Source of the DNA: Streptomyces griseofuscus
GTDB taxonomy: Bacteria; Actinomycetota; Actinomycetes; Streptomycetales; Streptomycetaceae
Direction of reading: 5' to 3'
DNA: 64,000 bases
NCBI RefSeq assembly: GCF_014673495.1
Contig: NZ_CP051006.1
Span: 7,315,001 to 7,379,000, forward strand
Shown: one piece after another, positions 34,191 to 41,839 of the stretch
How the letters are laid out: each line of letters opens with the position of its first letter
Position numbering within the stretch: position 1 is the first letter of the stretch
Made by a program: the position numbers and the translations under genes
The notes under the pieces: generated by a model
Told to the model about the DNA's origin: nothing
The model's input: the letters and a program-made list of their open reading frames with translations, nothing else
Databases searched by the model: none

Positions 34191-35039
34191 ATGCGAGAAG
34201 GGCGACGGCCCTGGTGGGATGGTCCCGTGGACGTTGTGATGTTGATCGGGATCGGACTCCTCACCGGGGTGACGACGGTGTTGTTCGGGTTCGGCGGCGG
34301 GTTCGCCGCGGTCCCGGTAGTGGTGTGGGCGGACGCCGCGCTCGGCGCGGACGCAATACGGGTGGCGACGGCCACCTCGGCCCTGGTCATGGTGGTGAAC
34401 GCGGCGTTCGCGACCGCCGTCACACCCCGGCAGGTACTCGGCGCCCTCCGCGGCAGCACCGGGCTGCTTCTCCCGCTGGCGGCCGGCGCCTCGGTCGGTG
34501 CGCTCGCCACCCGCCTCGCCCCACCGGCGCTGGTCCTCTGGTTGTTCGTCGCGTACGTGGCCATCACCATCGTCGACCTTCTGCTCCGGCCCGGCTTCCT
34601 GCGCCCCCGCACACACGTCGGGGAGCCGGCGGGCGGGCCGCGTCCGCTGCCGGCTGTTCTCGGCGCACCCATCGGCGCGGTCGCGGCCTTCCTCGGCGTA
34701 GGAGGCAGCGTCATGACCGTCCCCGCGATGCGGCGCGCCGGGCACACGATGCACGTGGCGAGCGCGCTGGCCAACCCGCTCACCTTGGCCATTGCGCTCC
34801 CGGCCACCGCCGTCTCGCTCAGCTGCGCCGGGCTCCCGACCTCCGCTGATGCACACGTTCGCCTGGTGGGCCTCGTCGACCCCGGTGCCGCCGCAGCCCT
34901 GCTCGTCGGTGCCCTGCCGGTCATCGGAGTGCTGCGCCGGCGCCCACCGCGCATCCCCGACCAGATCTACGCCTGGGCGTACGTCGGGCTGCTCACCGTG
35001 GTGGTGGCGGCGATGTTGCTGTCGGACCTCGCACGGTGA
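34191..35039 (+). CDS. TauE/SafE-family sulfite/organosulfonate exporter-like permease
   Basis: A 282-residue integral membrane protein with about eight hydrophobic segments. GIGLLTGVTTVLFGFGGGFA followed by VPVV, and later GAVAAFLGVGGSVMTVPAM, are the two paired TauE/SafE motifs. ATG 34191 is the longest reading; GTG 34227 is an alternative that starts close to TM1. Family members export anions such as sulfite or sulfoacetate. It is divergent from an AraC regulator. Confidence 0.85.
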   Translation: MREGRRPWWDGPVDVVMLIGIGLLTGVTTVLFGFGGGFAAVPVVVWADAALGADAIRVATATSALVMVVNAAFATAVTPRQVLGALRGSTGLLLPLAAGASVGALATRLAPPALVLWLFVAYVAITIVDLLLRPGFLRPRTHVGEPAGGPRPLPAVLGAPIGAVAAFLGVGGSVMTVPAMRRAGHTMHVASALANPLTLAIALPATAVSLSCAGLPTSADAHVRLVGLVDPGAAAALLVGALPVIGVLRRRPPRIPDQIYAWAYVGLLTVVVAAMLLSDLAR

Positions 35040-35419
35040 CGGCGAAGTGGCCGGCGCCGCGCTGCCATGGCGCCGCCAATGAGTGACGGGAGGATTGCGT
35101 CTGCCTCAGCCTGAACAGCCGTCGGCCAGAGGCGTTCGCTACCACCCGCATGTCGGACGGCACCTCGGTGACGACGTGTTCGATGTTCACAAGGCACGAC
35201 AGCACCCATGTCAGTCCGTGTGGTTGCCGGAAGGCGGAGCTCAAGAGCTCGGGCTGGGCGAGTCCGCCGCACATGAGGCGGGGCGATCGTCCCGGCGCCA
35301 GAGGGCCGCGACGCCACCGGCCGTTCCCGTCGTCAGCGGGCGGTGCGCCGGCGTCGAAGACGCGCCAGCCTCGGTAGGACGGCGAGCAGCAGCAGGCTGT
35401 AGTACTGCAGGACGGGCAC
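35040..35419. other. gene-free interval before insertion sequence
   Basis: About 380 bases with no convincing gene. Near its end (35399-35415) GTAGTACTGCAGGACGG closely resembles the outer end of the adjacent insertion sequence (CTAGTACTGCAACGG), possibly a relic of an earlier insertion. Confidence 0.5.
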
Positions 35420-35448
35420 GGCTAGTACTGCAACGGTGCTTGTTGTGA
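35420..35448 (+). repeat. left terminal inverted repeat of insertion sequence
   Basis: 29 bases starting GGCTAGTACTGCAACGG are an exact inverted match of 36800-36828. The match includes the CTAG target and two flanking bases, so the true repeat is 35426-35448. Confidence 0.88.
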
Positions 35449-36822
35449 CTGATGGCCAGGTCGGTCGTTGGTGTGGTTATGGGTGGGGGCCTTGCTGATG
35501 TCAGGTCGTGGGCGGGTGAACTGGAGGCTGTGCATGAGCGGTTCGTGCACCGTTTCAGCAGGTCGGAGCCCCGGGAATCGGCACTTGCCTATATGCGGGG
35601 CCTGATCGCACCCCTGCAGCGGAAGAACGGCTGGACCCTGGCGGAGGAAGCTGGCCACGCAGGCCCGGACCGCCTCCATCGGATGCTGAACCGGATCGAG
35701 TGGGACGCCGATGAGGTGCTCGACGACGTGCGCCGGTATGTGGTCGACAACCTCGGCGATCCCAGCGCCGTCCTGGTCGTGGACGACACGGGCTTCCTGA
35801 AGAAGGGAACGCGGTCGGCCGGGGTGCAGCGGCAGTACTCCGGCACCGCCGGGCGGACGGAGAACTGCCAGGTCGGCGTGTTCCTCGCCTATGCAACCGA
35901 CCGCGGGCGGACACTGATCGACAGGCGTCTGTATCTGCCCGCCTCCTGGACCGACGACCGCGAAAGGTGCCGCCGGGCCGGTATCGACGACGAGGTCGGC
36001 TTCGCGACCAAGGTGGCCATGGCCAAGGCGATGGTCCGCCGGGCCATCACGGACAAGATCCCGTTCCGGTGGGTGACCGCGGATGCCGCCTACGGCTTCT
36101 CCAAGGGCTGGCGGTCCGAGCTGGAGAGGGCGGACGTCTTCCACGTCATGGCCACCACCCGGCACGACACCGTGGTCACCCGCTGGGTGATCGACCATCC
36201 CGTCCACGACCTGTTCAACGGCCTGCCGCGGCAGAAATGGAAGCGGCGTTCCTGCGGCAACGGGGCTCACGGCCTGCGGATCTACGACTGGGCACGCGTC
36301 GAGGTGCGGCCCTGGCACCGGCCCGACCGCCGGCACTGGGTGATCGCCCGCCGCAGCGTCGCCCGCCCGCAGGAGGTCTCCTACTACATCGCCTACTGCC
36401 CCGCCGAGACCACACTTGACGACCTGATCCGCATCGCCGGCAGCCGATGGGCCATCGAGGAATGCTTCCAGAGCGCGAAGCAGGAATGCGGCCTGGACGA
36501 CTACCAGGTCCGCCGCTACCCCGGCTGGCACCGCCACATGACCCTGGCCATGGCCGCCCACGCCTGCCTGACCGTCCTACGAGCCCGGGAACTCGACGCT
36601 GCGAAAGCAGAAACGGATCCTCCGAGCTCATCCACCTCAGCCTCGCCGAGATCAGACGGCTGATCACCCGCCTTACCCACCACCAGCCCATGACCGTCGA
36701 ACACATCCTGCACTGGTCGACCTGGCGCCGGCGGCCACAACACCAGGCCCGCACCAGCCACTACAAGCGACGCGGACACGGCCCCTGACCGACCACCCAT
36801 CACAACAAGCACCGTTGCAGTA
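35426..36822 (+). mobile_element. IS701-like insertion sequence
   Basis: A 1.4-kb element bounded by perfect inverted repeats that start TACTGCAACGGTGCTTG on both ends. It is flanked on both sides by CTAG (35422-35425 and 36823-36826), which fits the four-base CTAG/YTAR target duplication known for IS701-type elements. It carries one DDE transposase gene with a late frameshift. Perfect ends suggest a recent insertion. Confidence 0.88.
35452..36663 (+). CDS. IS701-family DDE transposase, frameshifted near C-terminus
   Basis: A 403-residue reading with the IS701 layout. VLVVDDTGFLKKGTRSAGVQ gives the first Asp, WVTADAAYGFSKGWR the second, and IAGSRWAIEECFQSAKQECG the Glu of the DDE triad. After about 36600 the frame drifts to PPSSSTSASPRSDG and stops at 36663. 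The family C-terminus (SSELIHLSLAEIRRLITRLT, then EHILHWSTWRRRPQH) continues in another frame to 36788. A one-base indel near 36600-36630 explains this. The catalytic triad is intact, so activity may be reduced rather than lost; programmed frameshifting is an alternative. Confidence 0.88.
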   Translation: MARSVVGVVMGGGLADVRSWAGELEAVHERFVHRFSRSEPRESALAYMRGLIAPLQRKNGWTLAEEAGHAGPDRLHRMLNRIEWDADEVLDDVRRYVVDNLGDPSAVLVVDDTGFLKKGTRSAGVQRQYSGTAGRTENCQVGVFLAYATDRGRTLIDRRLYLPASWTDDRERCRRAGIDDEVGFATKVAMAKAMVRRAITDKIPFRWVTADAAYGFSKGWRSELERADVFHVMATTRHDTVVTRWVIDHPVHDLFNGLPRQKWKRRSCGNGAHGLRIYDWARVEVRPWHRPDRRHWVIARRSVARPQEVSYYIAYCPAETTLDDLIRIAGSRWAIEECFQSAKQECGLDDYQVRRYPGWHRHMTLAMAAHACLTVLRARELDAAKAETDPPSSSTSASPRSDG

Positions 36823-36828
36823 CTAGCC
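36800..36828 (-). repeat. right terminal inverted repeat of insertion sequence
   Basis: 29 bases ending CCGTTGCAGTACTAGCC, the exact reverse complement of 35420-35448. The transposon end proper is at 36822. Confidence 0.88.
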
Positions 36829-37494
36829 GGGGCGCAGTCGGCGACGTCACGCACAGCCCGACGTGCTGCGCGGCGGTGGGTCACTGTGAGCGCCGGACCG
36901 AGCCTCGGAGCTGCTTGGACCAGCCATGGGCCGGTTGAAGCGGATTGCCTCGTCTCCGAGTGCGCGAAAATCTATGTCAGCCAGAGTAGACATTGGGCTG
37001 TGGTGTAGTTACGATTTCTCTCGTAGTCGAGATCGAGCGAGGCCTGGCAGACATGAACTGCCGGTCGGTAGTGCAGCAGTTGCAGTTCGCAGGACGGTGC
37101 GGTGGTGGAGTTCCGAAGCCAGAGCGGTTGCAGGATGGCGACGGGACTGACGACCGGACCGGGTAGCCCGCAGTGATCAGGGGCCGCCATGAGCAGTACC
37201 GCAGTGGCAGTACCCGTAAGTGAGTAGTTGATCAAGAGGGAAGAACGGAGGGGCCGAACGCCATCAGGATCGCCCGGGCGGAATTCTTGGCCCCGGGTAC
37301 CGCAGGACATCGATAGTGAGGTGGTCTCCGGTCAAGCAACCGCGATCCCCGCACCCCCGACAGCGTCTCGGTCGGGTTTGCGGAAACAGAAGGCCGGTGC
37401 AGTATCAGGGCCGGCAGATGGTGTAGTAGTTCCTTCGGGGCCCTGGTGCCAGTACGGCGCCAGGGCCCCTCCACGCGTTTTACAGAGAGGTGCA
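36829..37494. other. gene-free region upstream of MerR gene, candidate long leader or small RNA
   Basis: About 660 bases without a convincing gene. The part from 36985 to 37260 is clearly lower in GC than neighbouring genes and has several short self-complementary stretches, such as TCTCTCGTAGTCGAGA near 37017. It could be a long 5' leader or a small RNA gene; there is no direct proof. A strong hairpin at 37437-37469 ends it. Confidence 0.5.
37437..37469 (+). terminator. strong hairpin before MerR gene (terminator or attenuator)
   Basis: GGGGCCCTGG pairs perfectly with CCAGGGCCCC, with three further GCC/GGC pairs inside and a short AGTAC loop. It ends 25 bases before the MerR start and precedes ACGCGTTTTACAG. 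It may terminate an upstream RNA or act as an attenuator. Confidence 0.6.
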
Positions 37495-37833
37495 ATGACA
37501 GCAGACGACACGTTCGGCCGTCTCGATGACGACGACTACCCCGCGTACACCATGGGCCGGGCCGCCGAACTGCTCGGCACCACACAGGGCTTCCTCCGGG
37601 CCATCGGCGAACACCGCCTCATCACCCCGCTGCGCTCCACAGGCGGACATCGCCGCTACTCCCGCTACCAGTTGCGCATCGCCGCCCGGGCTCGGGAACT
37701 CGTCGACCAGGGCACCCCCATCGAGGCCGCCTGTCGCATCATCATCCTCGAGGACCAGCTCGAGGAAGCCCAGCGCCTCAACGCCGAATACCGCCGCGCC
37801 GCCGAATCAGCGAACCCGACGGCAGCAGCATGA
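37495..37833 (+). CDS. MerR-family small DNA-binding protein
   Basis: A 112-residue protein with a MerR-type winged helix: YTMGRAAELLGTTQGFLRAI and LITPLRSTGGHRRYSRYQLR. A predicted coiled coil (IIILEDQLEEAQRLNAEYRR) follows, but no effector domain. ATG 37495 follows AGAGAGGTG. It lies upstream of a cold-shock gene with a 230-base gap. It may regulate this region autogenously; targets are not visible. Confidence 0.85.
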   Translation: MTADDTFGRLDDDDYPAYTMGRAAELLGTTQGFLRAIGEHRLITPLRSTGGHRRYSRYQLRIAARARELVDQGTPIEAACRIIILEDQLEEAQRLNAEYRRAAESANPTAAA

Positions 37834-38066
37834 GATGAGCGTGCCCGTCAGCGTCGGCGGGCACCGCACGCACGGTCTCGCGTGTGGCGTGATCATTTCC
37901 TGTGGTGACCCGGTGTGTGGGCGTGTAGCGTCTGTGTCAGCTGTCGTGGTTCGGAATTCCCTGCCCGCGCCTTTGGTGTGGGCGTTTTGCTGTGCTGTGC
38001 CGCAGGGACCAGGACGATCACCTCCGTCTGCCACATGGAGTGGGAGGCGTTCATCGACTGGAAGGC

Positions 38067-38276
38067 ATGAGCATGGCAACGGGAACTGTGAAGTGGTTCA
38101 ACGCGGAGAAGGGCTTCGGCTTCATCGCCCAGGACGGCGGCGGCCCGGATGTCTTCGCGCACTACTCCGCGATCAACTCCACCGGCTTTCGCGAGCTCCA
38201 GGAGGGCCAGGCCGTGACGTTCGACGTCACCCAGGGCCAGAAGGGTCCGCAGGCCGAGAACATCAACCTGGCCTGA
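38067..38276 (+). CDS. cold-shock protein, CspA family
   Basis: A protein of 67-69 residues. GTVKWFNAEKGFGFIAQDGG contains RNP1 (KGFGFI), and DVFAHYSAI is RNP2. GAAGG at 38061 suits ATG 38073 best, though ATG 38067 is also in frame. CspA-type proteins bind single-stranded nucleic acid and act as RNA chaperones. A long leader (about 230 bases to the MerR gene) and a perfect terminator downstream suggest its own transcript. Confidence 0.95.
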   Translation: MSMATGTVKWFNAEKGFGFIAQDGGGPDVFAHYSAINSTGFRELQEGQAVTFDVTQGQKGPQAENINLA

Positions 38277-38371
38277 CCTCGCAGACCTGCCCGAGAGGTC
38301 GCGCACGCCGCGTCAGGTGGCCGCCGCCCGTGCAGGCCCTGCCTGCTGTCGCCGGGCCGGTGCAGGATCAA

Positions 38372-38401
38372 GGGGGCCGCGCAGCCATTGCTGCGCGGCC
38401 C
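38372..38401 (+). terminator. rho-independent-type terminator after cold-shock gene
   Basis: A 13-base perfect stem (GGGGCCGCGCAGC with GCTGCGCGGCCCC) around a CATT loop lies 95 bases after the cold-shock stop. A T-run is lacking, as is common in this GC-rich group. Confidence 0.75.
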
Positions 38402-38531
38402 CTGGTCTGTGGAGGCCCGGGGCCGCCGCGACTTCGGCTTGAACCTTCCTGACCTCAGGCGCTGCAAGCGTCGTCGGGCACGGGAGCCGCATGTCTGGCG
38501 CGGCTACCGTGCGTCTCGGAGGAGCGGACGT

Positions 38532-39092
38532 TCAGACGCTCGTCCAGGCGTCGAGGAAGGTTTTCCGTCCAGCCGGATCGTCCGACCTGCGGTCTGCGTG
38601 CAGGACGCGCCAGGCGGTGAGTTCGAGATCTCGGAGCCACAGTTCTCCGATGACCTGTGTCTTGAGGTCGGGCAGATGGTCGGACTCGACGAGGGCCTGA
38701 CCGATCACCTCCCCGGCCGCGGACCGCTGGGGCGGGGTCATCTCATCGACGGCCGAGAGGATCTGCCGGGCCAGGGCAGTTCCCTCTCCTGCCAGCGAAC
38801 GCAGCACCAGATCCTTGATGTTGACGGGCAGCAGGTACGCGGTGCCCGAAGACCTCCACAGGTCCGACCAGAAGTGCTCTCCTACCGCGGTGGGGGCAGG
38901 CAGCGCGGCCAGCAGTCCGAGGAGATGGCCGGTGGCCGCATAGCCATCGGAGTGGGCGGCTGCGACCACTGCGACACCGGCGATGCCCTCCACGTCGAGC
39001 TGGCCCGCCTCGAGATGCGGAGCCAGGTCCAGTTGGTGTTCCAACTGGTCTGCGAGCGCGGTGGATACGTAGGGGCGGACCTCAGGAAGCAT
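38532..39092 (-). CDS. hypothetical protein
   Basis: A 186-residue, probably cytosolic and mostly helical protein (LADQLEHQLDLAPHLEAGQL, AGEVIGQALVESDHLPDL). ATG 39092 follows AAGGATCGCCG, which supports translation. There are no signal peptide, membrane segments or known motifs. I do not recognise a family. It stands alone between convergent and divergent neighbours. Confidence 0.62.
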   Translation of the reverse strand: MLPEVRPYVSTALADQLEHQLDLAPHLEAGQLDVEGIAGVAVVAAAHSDGYAATGHLLGLLAALPAPTAVGEHFWSDLWRSSGTAYLLPVNIKDLVLRSLAGEGTALARQILSAVDEMTPPQRSAAGEVIGQALVESDHLPDLKTQVIGELWLRDLELTAWRVLHADRRSDDPAGRKTFLDAWTSV

Positions 39093-39309
39093 CGGCGATC
39101 CTTGCGCGTAGGCGAGCGGAGATGCCCGTTCGTAAGCACTGATCGTTCCCAGGACCAGCCGTTCTACTCGGCTTCGGCAAGCCCAATTGGCGGTAGGCAG
39201 GCGGGGCCGGAGTTCCCACGGTGGCGAACCGGCTCAGGCCCGGCGACGCGGCTCTGTTCCGGACCGACCTCCCGCCATATGTCCGGGTGAGGTTTCCTAG
39301 CATGATCGC

Positions 39310-40140
39310 ATGGTTGCCAGTGACGCCCATGAGCCCGGGGGAGGACGAGAAGCTGTGTCCCGCGACGCCGCTGAGGTTGAACGTGGTCACGTCGTGTCAG
39401 CGCGTGGAGAGCGCCGTGCAGACGGGCTACCCGACGAATCACCAGGCGACCAGGCAGGGAAGGGGGCTCACTCGGTCACTGCTCTGGTGGAGCGGGTGGC
39501 CGACCTGGCCGAACCGATCAAGCCGAAATTGCGTGGCTGGCTCCATGCCGGAATGGTCCCCGCCGCACTGATCGCGGGCGTGGTACTCATCTGCCTGGCC
39601 GGTACTCAGCAGGCGGTCCTGGCCTGCGCCGTGTACTCGATCACCGCCTGGCTGCTGTTCGCGACGAGCGCCATCTACCACCGTGGCACCTGGGGACCGC
39701 TCGGCGAGGCTCTTCTGCGACGCCTCGACCACGCCAACATCTTCCTGATCATCGCCGGCACCTGCACCCCCCTGGCCGTGCTCCTCCTCCCGTCCGAGCA
39801 GCGGTCCGTGCTGCTGTGGATCGTCTGGACGGGAGCGTTGGCCGGCATCGCGTTCCGGGTCCTGTGGGTCGGAGCTCCGCGTTGGCTGTACACCCCGTGC
39901 TACCTGGCCCTGGGCTGGGCGCCGGTAAGCTACCTTCCCGACTTCCTGCACACCGGCGGAGCAGCCGTAGTCGTTCTGATCGTTGTCGGCGGTCTCCTGT
40001 ATAGCGCGGGCGCGGTCGTCTACGCCCTGCAGCGGCCCGACCCCTCACCCCGCTGGTTCGGCTATCACGAGGTCTTCCATGCCCTGACCGTGGCAGCGTT
40101 CACCGCGCACTACGCCGCCATCTCCCTCGCCACCTACTGA
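39310..40140 (+). CDS. hemolysin III / YqfA (TrhA) family membrane protein
   Basis: Up to 276 residues with seven hydrophobic segments. LRGWLHAGMVPAALIAGVVL opens the core, LLFATSAIYHRGTW and LRRLDHANIFLIIAGTCTPL are family motifs with conserved His/Asp, and GYHEVFHALTVAAFTAHYAA ends it. The metal-binding His/Asp set of the PAQR superfamily appears intact. The first 75 residues are hydrophilic and may be an over-extended start, since no good ribosome site precedes ATG 39310. The role is in membrane homeostasis; the name hemolysin is historical. Confidence 0.88.
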   Translation: MVASDAHEPGGGREAVSRDAAEVERGHVVSARGERRADGLPDESPGDQAGKGAHSVTALVERVADLAEPIKPKLRGWLHAGMVPAALIAGVVLICLAGTQQAVLACAVYSITAWLLFATSAIYHRGTWGPLGEALLRRLDHANIFLIIAGTCTPLAVLLLPSEQRSVLLWIVWTGALAGIAFRVLWVGAPRWLYTPCYLALGWAPVSYLPDFLHTGGAAVVVLIVVGGLLYSAGAVVYALQRPDPSPRWFGYHEVFHALTVAAFTAHYAAISLATY

Positions 40141-40578
40141 CCGCGCCGGGTTCGGGCTCGCGCCGCTTGTCACACACGTTGGCGTACTGATCCACGACGG
40201 GCGGGGCCGTCCCCTGAGCATCCCCCTGCTTGAAATCCGTCCGCCGTCCCGTCTGTTCTGCGGGGGACCCCGACAGCTGCCCCGATAGGCTCTCAGCCCT
40301 ACATGCTGCTCCGTCCCGCATGCCGATCTTCGGCGCCGTCGACTGGCACGGTGAGCCTGCTCGCCGTTGACCACGGGGGCTTTTCACGGAAGGGCGCATG
40401 GACGTCACGCCTGCCCGGCGGCCTGGACCAGCACCGCCGACCTGCTCGTGGAGACTTCTCCAGGTGCCCGTACTCCAACGGCACCCGAACTCAGAATGCA
40501 GATCCAGACCGGGTGAGCAGTGGCCATGTCGGTCGGTCATGAGCAATCGGGCCCGCTCCGAGCGCATGCGAAAGTCGA
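40141..40578. other. gene-free interval upstream of tRNA
   Basis: About 440 bases without a recognisable gene; short ORFs lack protein character. The end leads into the tRNA promoter. Confidence 0.5.
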
Positions 40579-40608
40579 TTGGGTCGATTCCGATCGGTGC
40601 CGTACAGT
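40579..40608 (+). promoter_or_regulatory. promoter of tRNA-fMet
   Basis: TTGGGT at 40579-40584 and TACAGT at 40603-40608 with an 18-base spacer fit a housekeeping sigma promoter. The -10 box ends 12 bases before the mature tRNA start. Confidence 0.55.
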
Positions 40609-40620
40609 TCACCGTACCGA

Positions 40621-40694
40621 CGCGGGGTGGAGCAGCTCGGTAGCTCGCTGGGCTCATAACCCAGAGGTCGCAGGTTCAAATCCTGTCCCCGCTA
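40621..40694 (+). tRNA. initiator tRNA-fMet (CAT)
   Basis: A cloverleaf of 74 bases: acceptor CGCGGGG, D arm AGCTCGGTAGCT, anticodon arm CTGGG-CTCATAA-CCCAG with anticodon CAT, T arm CAGGTTCAAATCCTG, and 3' CCCCGCT plus A73. The three G-C pairs at the base of the anticodon stem and the unpaired C1-T72 identify an initiator tRNA. CCA is not encoded. Confidence 0.95.
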
Positions 40695-40701
40695 CTCGAA
40701 C

Positions 40702-40731
40702 GTGAAGGCCCGGCATCCACCGGGCCTTCAC
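40702..40731 (+). terminator. terminator after tRNA-fMet
   Basis: GTGAAGGCCCGG and CCGGGCCTTCAC form a perfect 12-base stem around CATCCA, seven bases after the tRNA end. Confidence 0.85.
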
Positions 40732-41180
40732 TGCGTGTGTGCCGGTTCGGACCTGGATACGGAATCGTGGGTCTGACACAAGGCGGCGATCCGTTTACAC
40801 GGCGCAGCCCGCCGTCCTGTCGGCAGGCTGCGCCGATGGATCAGACCCCGCTGGCCATGGACAGACAGGAGGGACATGGACATCGCTGGTTTCCTGGCTG
40901 GTTTTCGGTCGTCCCGATCAGTGGTGCGATCCCAGTAGCTGGCCGCCTCGCGCCGATGCGGTGCCCGCCACCGAAGGCGCCAAGGGTGCTTCAGCGCACT
41001 CACCCAGCATGCGCCGGCACCGTCGTATTGCCGGCGGATGACTTTCGCGGGATCTGCCGGTCACCCGGCAGACACAGATGGCTCACCGGGCAGGCATGGG
41101 TAACCCGGCAGACTGCTCCCACCGGCTGCGCAGAGCACCGGTTGGCGGCGGCCCAGAGCCACCTGCGCTGGAGGAACCTC
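40732..41180. other. gene-free interval
   Basis: About 450 bases of mixed composition. I see no gene, and the long frame running through it joins the anti-sigma-type gene only by chance. Confidence 0.45.
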
Positions 41181-41585
41181 GTGAACGGCGAATCGACCAT
41201 CCCATCGTGCGAGACGCGCTTCCCGGCAGTCACGGCGAGCATCACGGTCGCCCGGCACTGGGTCCGCGACTGCGTGGACGGTTTCGGCGGCCCGCTGCGC
41301 CAGCACCGGATGATCCAGACCGCCGAACTGCTCGTCTCGGAACTGATCACCAATGCCATCCGCCACGGCTCCGGGCCGCCCCTGATCCAGCTCATCTGGA
41401 ACGGGCGGTGGCTGCACACAGCCGTCAGCGATTCCAGCGACCGCTGGCCCCGCAAACGCGCCACCGCGAACACCGAGTCCGGCGGCTTTGGCATCCAACT
41501 CCTCGGCCGGCTCGCGCGACGCTGGGGCGTCACCCCTGGTCACCCCGGCAAAACGGTCTGGGCCGAACTCGGCCTCGACTTCTGA
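41181..41585 (+). CDS. RsbW-like ATP-binding protein (anti-sigma-type HATPase)
   Basis: A 134-residue GHKL ATPase domain without a histidine kinase core. The N box is LLVSELITNAIRHGSGPP and the G2 box is ESGGFGIQLLGRLARRWG. GTG 41181 follows GGAGGAA at ideal spacing. Such free HATPase proteins are abundant in Streptomyces; some act as anti-sigma kinases that phosphorylate anti-anti-sigma factors. No sigma or antagonist gene lies beside it, so the partner is unknown. Confidence 0.88.
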   Translation: MNGESTIPSCETRFPAVTASITVARHWVRDCVDGFGGPLRQHRMIQTAELLVSELITNAIRHGSGPPLIQLIWNGRWLHTAVSDSSDRWPRKRATANTESGGFGIQLLGRLARRWGVTPGHPGKTVWAELGLDF

Positions 41586-41839
41586 GCGCGGTGGCGGAGC
41601 TGACCACCAACAGGGTCGTCCACGGCGCCGGCTCGGACACGCTGCGGATCGGGGCCGAGAGTGACCGGATCGTCTGCGAGGTCCACGACAGCGGACAACC
41701 GGACGATCCCCTGGCCGGTGGAGTGCGGTGCCACCCCGACCTGCTGGGGTGGCTGCCCACCCTGTGCCCGACCACGATGCCGGCGGCGCCGCGGCCGGAA
41801 CGGGACCGTGCCGCCGGGCTGTGGCTCAGGCGTCGATGA
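41586..41839 (+). pseudogene. remnant of a second HATPase-domain gene
   Basis: Starting right at the end of the RsbW-like gene, VAELTTNRVVHGAGSDTLRI and VCEVHDSGQPDDPLAG read like the N-box region and following D-box of another GHKL ATPase. The G-rich lid is missing, the frame decays into proline-rich sequence, and GLWLRRR resembles the end of the lid. No start codon or ribosome site is visible. It overlaps the RNase J 3' end by 14 bases. Confidence 0.55.

Noticed and set aside
36926..37150. A 74-codon ORF in the gap before the MerR gene
   Set aside because: It has no ribosome site and no protein-like composition; the region looks non-coding.
40621..40694. tRNA-fMet as attachment site of an integrated island
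   Set aside because: I found no duplicate of the tRNA 3' end in the window and no integrase gene next to it.
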